Shown piece after piece: positions 32,476 to 43,000 of a stretch of 64,000 bases of DNA. Source of the DNA: Dendrobium chrysotoxum (Eukaryota; Streptophyta; Magnoliopsida; Asparagales; Orchidaceae); the NCBI GenBank assembly GCA_019925795.1, contig CM034311.1, positions 37,861,472-37,925,471 of the forward strand. Direction: 5' to 3'. The first letter of the stretch is position 1. Each line of letters starts with the position of its first letter. The position numbers and the translations under genes are program-made. The notes under the pieces are model-generated. The model was not told the origin of the DNA. It saw nothing but the letters and a program-made list of their open reading frames with translations, and ran no database searches.

Positions 32476-35400
32476 ATGAAATACATGAAGCTTGGAACCA
32501 AGCCTGATGCCTTTCAGTCCGATGGGAAAAATATCAGGTATGATTCTATAACCTTTTTAAAAGAGTTTCTGTGTGTGTGTGTGTTTTTTTTTATGTGCAT
32601 TTTTCTTTGGTGGTTGTAGCTCTGTTCTTCGTGTTACATCATCTTTTTCTTGCTATTGCTTACTGTTTTCCTGTTTGTGCTCGATTTGATTACAGAGGAG
32701 TTGTCTCCTTGGATGACCGAGTAAACTAGTATTTAATGATAATGCATGTGCAGTTATTATTCAATTTGTTTTTTTTTTTTTTGGCTTGAGAGGTCATAGG
32801 AAAGGCAAATCAAAAATCAAGTTTTTTTTATAAGTTGGATTATTTTTTTATCTATGACTTAGGGCCCATTTGGTTGCTTGAAATTAGAGAACATGTTTTG
32901 AAAAAAAAAACGAAATTTGCTAAATTTCATCATTTAGTTTGATATAGCAGGAAATCAATATTTGGTTTAAACTCTATAAGCTCCTTTAAAGCTCTCTCAA
33001 ATGTTTTGATCTCATTTTCACATAGGATATAGGTGAAAGTTAAACCCTCATTCTCTATCTACAAGCAACCAATTAAGACTTTGTTTGTGACAGCTTTCTT
33101 ACTACTTCCTAAAGCAGCTTTTTAGTACAAAAATTTTTTGAATTAAAAAATTTTGAACTAAAAAAAATGCTTTAAGAAGCAGTAAAAAAACTGTCTCAAA
33201 CAAAGCGCAAGTCCATCCTTCAATTTACTCATACAAAATAAGTTGTCATTAAGTGCAAGATAGTTATGCTCATGATTATCATTACTTTTGTTACTGTGTC
33301 TGATGATTCCATGAGATTTGCATCTATTGCTGTCAAATACCTTTTCTATAATACAACTAGACAAGTGGTGATATGGCCTTCCTTTTGTTCTTAGCATATG
33401 GATTTAATCAAAAAGAAAATGAACAAGTACTTGTATTTATGTTCATATAGTGAGATTCTGGTGTCTTAATATAATTATAAAGTCCTTATGGCTCCATTAT
33501 GTAGTTTTCACATGTCATATGTGCCAGCTTGCTGAAAGACACTCAATTACCTTATTTTCTGTTTATATCTATACTCTGCAAAATTGTTTTTCCTTCTAAC
33601 TTCTTCTGGCTTATAATAAGAGATCCAAGCAGATCTTAACTTTGTTTTATTGTACATAAACGTGTTTTCTATGATGCTATCCCTTGTTTTTTCAATCTTA
33701 CTTCTTACTTGTATGGTAATAATCAGAAATGATATTGTAAATATTTTTGTCTGCAGGTTTGCGGCGACTGAGCTGGAAACAGACATTATTGTTAATGTGG
33801 GTGATGTGAAGTTTTACCTACACAAGGTATTATTGTTCCTGTTTGAAAACTTTATTCATTTGGTGCTCTTTGTCGTGACTGAAGTCCATTAAATAGGGGG
33901 TATCAAAACAGGCCAACAGGTCAGGTGTGGGTCTTACCCGAAATTGACTTGATCCAAATCCTGTCAATCCGAATCTGACCTGTTTAATAAACGCGTAAAA
34001 AAGATACCCGAACTCGACCTGCTACCAACTGATCCTAACCTGCTAATCCGTTTTAATAAAAAAATATTTTTATTAAATTATTAACCATAACTTTTAGGTT
34101 AATTGATAAAAAATAAGAAGATTATATAAATAAATAAAATAATTTAAGAAAAAAATATTAAATGTGTCAAAATCGGGTTGGCGGATCAACCGAAATTAGA
34201 CCCTTTTAGTAAACGGGTCAGAATGTATGACCTAAACCTAACCCGTTTATCAAACTGTTCAACTCGAACCCGAATTTTTTTGGGTCGGGTCTAGATTGGA
34301 TCATTTAGTGACACCCCTACCATTCATGATTGCTTCTGCCTCCATAAGATGTTAATCGGAAGGCATCACTCCTATATATTGCTTTTATAGTTAGATGTTT
34401 ATGGTACACTACCAATTTCAGGATCTCTCTTCTTTTTTCAGTGTTTTTTTTTTTCTGATTTTATCTCTGGGAGCTGTCCTTTTAAGATTTTAAGACTGTT
34501 GAAACATTCTTCTCAGATGATGCTGAGAACATTTTTCCACAGATTATGTGAAAAGGCTGCTTACTTGAATGTGTTTTCTTTATGTAGGTCAAAGACAATG
34601 GTGCACAATTAGGAAAAAAAAGCTACAAAATTTTGTTACAATTTCTAATTTGTATGATTCGCAGATCTCTAGTGTTTATAAACAAATGTCTCCTATTGAG
34701 ATGTTTTCTTTGCTCTAGACATTTTTGATACATAAAGTTTGTACAGAACAGCTTTAGCCCCTTATGTCATAGATTTAGATTTTTTTCCCATCATTCCTAA
34801 AAATGGGGATATATAGCACTTTAGGGATATTATGTCATAATACTATGATTGTGGCTAAGAAAGGTAAATTTTGTCTTAAGAATCTATAAGCTCAACTTTT
34901 TTTGGATGGATTTGAATGTTTGGCTACAAAGAAAATAGAGACATTTTAGTAAGGCGAAATTGTAACGTTTGAGATGGATATGTTGGAAAATGAGAAAGTG
35001 TTACTTGCAAAATGATTTTGGCAAAGCGAATTTAGGTGGCTTGAGCATGTAGGACAGAGAGTAGATGAATGGAAATAAAATTATTGTTGACAGGCATTTG
35101 AAAGCGAAAAGTACTAAATGAATGCAGCTGAAATATGTCATGACATATTTGAATAAAACTAGAATTACCATCAATTGCATTCCTATAGAATGAAAGGATT
35201 GATTAAGGGGTCCCTATATTACTGTGGTAAGGCTAATCATAATGATGTATATTGTAGTAGTCCCTTTTTTTTTTCCCTTAAGAAATTAGATGAAGTTTTA
35301 TCCTACACAATTATTTACTTAGCAAATGGTAACTAGTTTGCATTTTTTTTTAATTTATTGACCACCTGCATGCAGTTTCAACTCTTGTCCAAGAGCCTTA

Positions 35401-38400
35401 GATTGCAGAGGTTGATAGCAACTATTGATGAGGAGAGCAGTGATGAGATTGACATTCCGGATATCCCTGGTGGCTCTGCAGCCTTTGAGGTTTGTGCCAA
35501 ATTTTGCTATGGCATGATCGTCACCCCCAATGCATACAATGTGGTTGCAGCTCGCTGTGCGGCACAGCACCTTGAAATGCTTGAAACTGTTGAGAAAGGG
35601 AACATGATACATAAGATAGATGTCTTTCTGAATTCCAGTATTTTGCGCAGCTGGAAAGACTCGATCATAATGCTCCAAACTACAAAGATTCTACAACCTT
35701 GGACTGAAGAATTGAAGATTGTTCACTGTTGCATAGACTCAATAGCTTCTAAGGCGTCCATTGATCCTGCAGAAGTTAAATGGTCTTATACTTATAATAG
35801 AAAGAAGCTTCCATCTGGTGCCCCAGGATTGGTGGGTTGAGGATCTCTGTGAACTTGAGATTGAATTCTACAAGCAGGTTATAATTGCGATAAAATCCAA
35901 GGGGCTAGCATCTAGTCAAGTAGTTGGAGAATCTTTAAAGGCTTATGCTTACTTAAGACTTCCTGGCTTCAGTAAGAGTGTGACACATGGTGCAGATTTC
36001 ACAAAGCACCAGACCTTGCTGGAAACCATTGTTTGGCTGTTTCCCCCTGATTTAGATTCCGTTTCATGCAGTTTCCTGCTGAGATTGTTGAAAGTAGAAT
36101 GCTTTCTTGATTGTGGTGAGAATTGCAGGAAAGAACTGATTAAAAGAATAGGATACCAGTTGCAGGATGCATCAGTGGCTGATCTATTAATTCCTGCTCC
36201 AGTAGGTGAGAGCACACTATATGACATAGACACTGTTCTTAGCATATTGGCAGAGTTCTTGATGCAAGAGCATATTAGCGCTCGAAGCAATCTGAAGACC
36301 TCAAAAGAGCTTCAGAAAAGCACTAGTTCTGCTTCAGAGCTTAGCAGATCAAAAGTAGCTGTAGCGAATTTGGTCGATGGGTACCTTACTGAGGTTGCAA
36401 AAGATCCTAATCTACCCCTTTCAAAGTTTATCGAACTAGCTGAGATGGCATCAGGATCCTCACGGCTATCTCACAATCAGCTTTATCATGCTGTCGACAT
36501 GTTCTTGAAGGTAAGCTTCCAACATTCTGTGATAAAACCCAATTATATATACATATATTTTGGAAGCTAGTATTCTGTCATATCACTTGGACTTCGCAAA
36601 CGATCAAGCTGGCATCTTTACAGATTAAAAATTGAATCGGGCATTCAAGTCATAGTCGTTGTTGATCATGGCATGCATCTCATTTACATTCAAATCATAA
36701 AATAAACATTGTGAAAATGTTATGTTTCATTTTTTGTCAGTTTTTTTTTTCATCTAATTGTGTCCCTTTTTCTTTACAACAAATTAAGAATTGAATGATT
36801 TACAAATCTATACAACATCACATCTTTATCTCACTAAATGGGGTCGGCTACATGAATCCTTCACATCTTTCTCCATTATGTCATGTTAAGAGTCAAATTC
36901 TCATTTAAATCTTATAAAAATGACATTTCTAATATTTTCTAACCAAGTCTTTTTACGTTTACTCTATTTTTTTTTTTAAATAGGCCAAATCTAATGCGTC
37001 TATTCTCATAACCGGGTTATCAGATTGCCGGCATTTTATGTGTCCAAATCATCTAGGGTGACTCTCTCTAATCTTATTTATCATTGGAGCTAATGATTTT
37101 ATAAATCTATAAAAAATAAAAAAAATAAAATGCGAAAGACTTTTATAGCTCTTTATGAAATATTATAAACATATATTCTTAAATCCAAATATGAGGACCT
37201 TATGCCATGTTTTTAATATTAGAAGTGAAATAGTTCAACAAGAAGAAAGAATAATTTGAAAATATTATAATAATGATCTCTTTAAATTGTAATATCTTTT
37301 TCTTAAAAATAATTTGAGAAGAATTTTTTAGTTCCACCACTTCTTGAGTTATTATTCTTTGGTTTTATTTTGAAATTATGGTTTTTTAAAATTTGTAGAT
37401 TTTAGATTTATCATTTTAGAAAGAGAGGGAAACTTCTCTTCAATGAATTTGAAGTTTTTGGAAGAGATGTTATCCTTTGCATTCTAAATTATTAATCTCA
37501 ATAAATGAGAGAATATTTCAAAGGTTCATCAATTTTTTCGTTTTCTTGCTTCTCTACTTTTCTTTACTGTATAGTATATAGAGGATGTAAGAAAAAAAAA
37601 TGTTATGAAAATATAGAATAAGTCATCACTAAATGAGCAACTTAATAAGCTCTTTGCAACCTCTTTTTTTAATAATAAGCGAATATATTCATGAACATTG
37701 ATATATCATTAGAAAATTATCTCGATCGGGCACGAATCTTGAGACAAAAAGCAAGTTGGAAACTTCAAAAATTAAATACGGGACCATTTGAACTCCGATT
37801 CCAGCAAACTTATAGTCGAACTGAACGTCTCGGAAATACGAACCCAGCAACACCAAATTCAACTCGATCCGAGTCCAAATGGGTCCAAATCAAGGACCCG
37901 AAGCGCATTTGGAAGGTTCAATCCACAATTTGGATTACCAAAAGGTTTCCAAACAGGACATGCTTATAGTCGAATCGAGCAGCTCGACGAGACGAATCCA
38001 ACGAGCCCAAGATTGCCGAATTCCGATATCATTAAGACCTTCAAATGTCTGATAAACGGTCCACGATCAAAGGATTCAATATCGGCCATCCATTCGAACC
38101 ACTCCATATTTTCCCCTGATCTCTCATCTATTTACGGCTCATGCCATCCACAAAAAATTATAAATAGCCCCTCATTTCTCTTAAGAGGGGATCCAAGCCA
38201 AAAACAAGAGGAGAAGAAGAGAAGAAGAAGAAAGGAATAGGAGGGAAGAAACTCCTCCTCGACCACCGCCTGAATTTTGCCCTACGCCTGAATCACGCCG
38301 GAATTTTGCCCGATGCCGGAATTCTGTTGCCCGACGCCCGAACGACGCCAGAATTCTATCCGACCTCCGAAGGACGCCAACATTCCGCCTGATCTCTGAG

Positions 38401-39406
38401 TAACACAGGAACGCTGTTTGACATTGTAACTGTCTAATCCTAAAGAGATTCATTGTAATCTAATCGTCCTAAGTTTTAAGGACGATTCAATCTTTTGTAT
38501 TCCAAAAAAATACTAGTGGAACTTTTTCAACTGGACGCGGCCCCGTGGTTTTTTCCCTTTACAGGATTTTCCACGTACAAATACTGGTGTTCTTGTATTT
38601 TCTGTTTGTGTGCCGAATATCCGTTCAACGCTAAGACGCAAATTTTCTAAATTCTATCGTCGTGTATATTCGAGTCCGCAACAAACATAAATGAACAAAT
38701 AGATGATTGTACAAGCTTATCCACTCAGTTGTCAAGCCGTAAAAATTTTGTCCAAATTTGTTCAATTTTTTAACAAATGAATGTAATGTGCGTTATATGA
38801 ATGGATACTTAATTGTTTATCAAATTGCTTGAAGGATCTTACCTCTTATGGCAAATCAATATTTTCTCTCTTCTGATGAAATAGGAGCATTCAGGCCTCG
38901 AAAAAATTGAGAAGAAGAAGATTTGCAGTCTTCTGGACTACAGTAAGCTTTCTCATGATACCTGCATCCATGCAGCTCAGAATGATCGTCTCCCTCTAAG
39001 AATAGTAGTGCATATTCTATATTTTGAGCAATTGAGGCAGTTTGCCATAGGTAGCTGCGGCACTAATCTTCCATTTGGAAGGGCTCAGTCACTGGTTCAT
39101 TAGGAGAACAGATCAGTATCCTATGGAAGTTCCAGGTCTGCCGCATCCACAAACACTGAGGATGAATTGAATGGCGTCTCGATCAAACCTGTGAAGCTTG
39201 AAGTGGGTGGAGAGAATGGCGATGACAAGAGCAGTGAAAAAGTAAAGGGAGCTCTGATGCCAAAGAGAATAATAAGCAAGCTGTGGTCAGGCAATGTGCA
39301 AGTTGGTGAGAGTAGTAGTTCCGGGACGCCGAAGAGCATTGTTTCAATGAACCCTGATGAGGCAAGGTCGACTCCATCGAGACATTCAAGGCATTCAGTT
39401 TCATAG
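32476..39406 (+). CDS. NPH3/RPT2-family BTB protein gene, four exons, disrupted (possible pseudogene)
   Basis: Exons 32476-32537, 33757-33826, 35376-36510 and 38885-39406, all with GT-AG borders. The start MKYMKLGTKPDAFQ is the family N-terminus. The BTB fold follows (TDIIVNVGDVKFYLHK joined to FQLLSKS, later CAKFCYG), then the NPH3 domain from DWWVEDLCELEI to ICSLLDYSKLSHD and NDRLPLRIVV. The tail ends SRHSRHSVS, an RxS ending like the 14-3-3 site of NPH3. Such proteins are plasma-membrane CUL3 adaptors in phototropin or auxin signalling. Two lesions: between KKLPS (about 35815) and VPQDWW the frame shifts by one base and the usual linker is missing; and an in-frame TAG lies at 39101-39103. 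The coiled-coil segment usual near the C-terminus also appears to be absent. Elsewhere conservation is good, so either recent pseudogenisation or sequence errors. Introns contain MITEs, an RTE fragment and a solo LTR. Confidence 0.88.
32861..33075. repeat. MITE-like repeat in NPH3-like intron 1
   Basis: Ends agggcccatttggttgcttg and caagcaaccaattaa are inverted to each other over about 11 bp (TTGGTTGCTTG). TTA/TAA is at the edges. It is unrelated to the palindromic family that abuts it on the right. Confidence 0.6.
33076..33206. repeat. Palindromic MITE copy in NPH3-like intron 1
   Basis: Left arm gactttgtttgtgacagc, right arm ctgtctcaaacaaagc. The central agtacaaaaatttt stretch is mirrored. 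Confidence 0.8.
33895..34319. repeat. Non-autonomous element with AGGGGGTATCAA/AGTGACACCCCT ends in intron 2
   Basis: The ends are near inverted repeats and the interior is rich in acccgaa/cgggtc phrases shared with 43457-45708. Flanks (ccattaaat, ccattcatg) are partly alike, suggesting a decayed target duplication. The superfamily is probably hAT or Mutator-like; this is inference. Confidence 0.55.
36801..37090 (-). mobile_element. RTE-type LINE 3' fragment in NPH3-like intron 3
   Basis: The - strand reads atttggacacataaaatgcc (the RWFGH region) and later catgtagccgaccccattta, the same 3' end as the LINE at 2080-2650. It is decayed and 5'-truncated. Confidence 0.7.
37699..38684 (+). mobile_element. 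Solo LTR of the gag-only element family, in NPH3-like intron 3
   Basis: 986 bp colinear with the 1031-bp LTRs at 10104 and 16130: starts TGATATATCATTAGAAAATT, has TATAAATAG at 38159-38167 and ends GAGTCCGCAACA. It is flanked by a perfect 5-bp duplication AACAT (37694-37698 and 38685-38689). This proves insertion of a whole element followed by LTR-LTR recombination. Confidence 0.92.
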
Positions 39407-40013
39407 CAGATTGTTATGAAAAAGCTTGGGAATTTAAGAGTTTTTCTTTCATGATGTTATGCTTCATAAGCTCATGAATTTTGGAGGTTTAGGACTGGCA
39501 GGACTCTGTAGATAGAGTAGTGGGGATCTTTTGCTGGCCAGTGCTGATTTATGGTTCGTTTGGGACGGCTTTTTTCCTGCTTCTTAAAGCTGATTTTTAG
39601 TACAAAAATTAATTTTTTTGTACTAGAAAGCCGCTTTAAGAAGCAGTAAGAAAGCCGTCCCAAACAAAGCCTTAGTAATGCTAATGGGTTTATATACTAA
39701 GATTTTGTTTGGAACAGCTTTCTTACTGCTTCTTAAAGAAACTTTTTAATACAAAAATTAAAAATTTTGTTAAAAAAATTATTTTAAGAAGTAGCAAAAA
39801 AATAGTCTCAAATAAAGCCTAAGCAGCATTTAATAAAGTTCTTAAATTTTCTTTTCATTTCACTCCGATCACAGCTTCCAAATTCAGCTTTAACATCATA
39901 CTCTAATACGATACTAATTAAAGGTTTATTATTTAAGTCACTTCACAATAACAAAGTTCACTTAAGTTCATCAACATAATTAAACAAGCCTTAATTATGG
40001 TTTAGGCATGTAA
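39407..40013. other. Spacer between the convergent NPH3-like and formamidase genes
   Basis: About 600 bp must hold both 3' UTRs and both polyadenylation signals. It contains two palindromic MITEs (39553-39672 and 39701-39820) only 28 bp apart. The first is nearly perfect, with arms pairing over about 55 bp. Confidence 0.75.
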
Positions 40014-43000
40014 TTAATCCTCTTTATCCTTGCTTAGGTTCTGAGTGATTGGAAGGTCTCCATCGTAGGAGCATCGAAGAACATCTGGAAGCTTCTTCAC
40101 AACCCTTGGCCCCACCGGCACCCTCCCAGATTTTGGCCGAATATCCTGTGCAATCATTGGACAATAATCAAGAAGTTAATGTTTTTTAAATTATATATAA
40201 CAAAAATCTATATTCTACAGAGTCAGCAGGAGAGAAGCAAAACCTTCATGCATTGGTCGTGTATAATTTATATTGTATTTGCATTTAACCAATCTAGATT
40301 TAGGCTTCTCGTTAGAGAGAACTTTTTTACTGCTTTAAAAGCACAATTTTAGCATAAAAATTTTTAATTCAATAAATTTTTTTACTGTAAAATTATTTTA
40401 AAAAATAATAAAAAAGTCGCTCCAAATGAAACTTTAGGTTAAGTTTGAGATAATTTTCTTACTACTTTTTAAAGCATTTTTCTAGTATAAAAATTAAATA
40501 TTTATACTAAAAAGTTGCTTTAAAAAGCAGTAAGAAAGCCGTCTCAAACGAAACCTTAATGTTCATTTTGGAACGGATTGATGATCTTTCATTGTTTATG
40601 TGGTAAATAATTATTATTTTTATAAAGATAATGTGCAAATTCTAGAGATATATTACTTGTTCCACTGAGTGGTATAAACGAATCTTGCTGAGCTTGACTA
40701 ACTAATTTAGTTCGAGCTTGAGCTTGTTTAATTAATCGTGCCTTAGTTTGAGTTTAATTCTAAAAGTTCGAATTGACTCTTTTATAATAAAAAAAAGAAA
40801 ATGAATATGATTCAAATAATTATTAAAATAAAAATATAAAATATGAGAATTTAGAAGACAAATAATAAAGAATCACTTGTTTAAGAAATTGGAATATAAT
40901 TTTTAAATATTTATAATAGTTTTATACTTGAACTTTGAATTTAATATATTTTAATTCAATTTCATAGTATAATTCAAAATGTTATATGCAATATTAATTT
41001 AATATAAATTAAAATATTTTAAAACATTTTCTATCAAAATATTCATACATAAAGTTTTTTGCTAAATTAAAAAAAAAAACATTTTAGTGATGTAAAATTA
41101 ACTGTCATTGATAAATCAAACAGTTATTTTGAAATTATAATCATCAGTCTGATCAAATTACGGTAATATATTTCCAAAAGTCCATTTGCTATTTTTTCAT
41201 AAACACTTTAGGTGCTTTAATTGCAAATATTTCAATTAATTAATTGGCGAGCTATAATATCCAAATATGCAATTAATGACCGAATGATGAAGACTAGAGA
41301 GAGCGAAAGGACGGAAGCAGAGACACAGTTAGGGGAGAGAGGAAGAGCAGACCTGATCGAAAATGGCGGTGGGGATCGCAATGGTGGCGACGGCATTGGG
41401 AACGTCTACGATGCCGGAGAGGCGGCCTTCACAGGGGCAGGAGGAGAGTAGGAGGTAAGCCTGCTCCTTGGAGTAGCCGAATTTGGAGAGGTAGTCAATC
41501 GCGTTCAGCACGGCGCGCTTGTAGGCCACTGTGGCGTCCATGAAATGCTGCCGCCCGCTTTCGTCCACGCTTATGCCCTCGAACACCAGCCACTCTGAGA
41601 ATCGCGGCTCCACTGGCCCAATCTCGAAGATAGGGTTTACGTGCAGCTCGGTTGGCCCCATTGGGGTTAGGTATTCCTTCATCCCGCCCCTTATGATCTC
41701 GCACCTCAAAGAAAAATTCAGAAAAGTTTGGATTTGGATATTTGATTGACAATGCATTTGAGAATGTCCCATCCAATTTATACAGTAATGGTTTTTCAAC
41801 ATTGCTTAGCGAGTTCGTTTAAAATCTTGTTAAAGGATATTTCTTTGCTGGATATGGGGCAAAACGCTATTTGCAACTGTAAAGAAATGACAATGTCAAT
41901 TGTAAAGTTTTTTTCTTCTAATCTTCTTCCTGGATTGTCTTATCGGTTTCTGAACGTGGTGGATGAATGTTTTATGTAGATCTCAGATAATGGTTTACTA
42001 AGGGAGAGGAAGGTGTGCTACTTTGGTTGCTCACAACCCTCCTCAAAAAGTATAAAGGAAGCCATAGGAGGACTCACACCTAATAGACCAAAATTTAATT
42101 TTAATTTGATTTAATTATAGATCTAAGAAAAATATACCATTTGGGTTGCTCACACTTAGGCTTCGTTTGGTTATTTGGTACTTTTATAAAATGTAGTTTT
42201 TAGAAACTTTGTTTCGGAGAAAGGAGTTTTTGGAACGGAGAAGTATATATAAAAAGCTTTCTTCGAACAGCAGAAATATGAAAAAAACTGTGTTATTGAG
42301 AAAGTCTGTTGAGAAACCAAACGGTGAAGAAAAAATAAAATTACGGTTTTAAAATGGAACAAACACAAAAAACGTTCAACCAAACGAGGCCTTAACCTTA
42401 AGAAAGTAAAGGGCGAGGAAAGGATATCACTTGGGTTTCTCACACCTAAACCTCAAAAAGTATAAAGCAAGCCATAGAAGGACTCTCACCTAATAGACAA
42501 ATATTTGATTTTAGTTTAATTTATCTTTAGATTTAAGCAAAGGATGCCATTTTTGTTTCTCATACTAAACCTAAAAAAATATAAAGGAAGTCTTAGGAGG
42601 GCTCACACTTAATAGATCAAAACTTGATTTAACTTTAGATTTAGGGGCTGTTTGGTTGGCTAAAAATGAATGCAGTGTAAAAGGAATATAGTGCAAAAAT
42701 AATATTTTGGAGTTTTTTGAATGAGTATAAAATAATTATGGTGAATGATTTTTTTTGTTTGGTTTAAAGTAAAATGAATGTAGTGTAAAGTTTAAAGATG
42801 GAGGCCAGTGGTGGGCTATGGTAGCCGCGGAGGGTGGCGGTCGGCGACGGCGGTCAGAGGGTGGCAGCAGTGGTAGCTGGCGGGGCAGGGCGTCTAGGAG
42901 TGTAGTTGAGCCGAGTCGGCTTGAGCTCGACTCATTAATACTCGCTAGTCGAGTTTATCGAGCCACGAGTTTGAGCTCGAGCCTATACTCGAGTTCGTAT

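Noticed and set aside
34880..35200. Another LINE fragment in NPH3-like intron 2
   Set aside because: A few phrases (aggtggcttgagcatgtagg) resemble the RTE RWFGHV region, but the match is too short to call.
41329..41802. Separate gene or formamidase gene fragment
   Set aside because: The frame looks like an orphan C-terminal half 12 kb from the rest, but its acceptor (ttgag then GTGCGAG) completes the Lys codon split at the exon 4 donor, and exon 6 follows in phase. One gene explains all parts.
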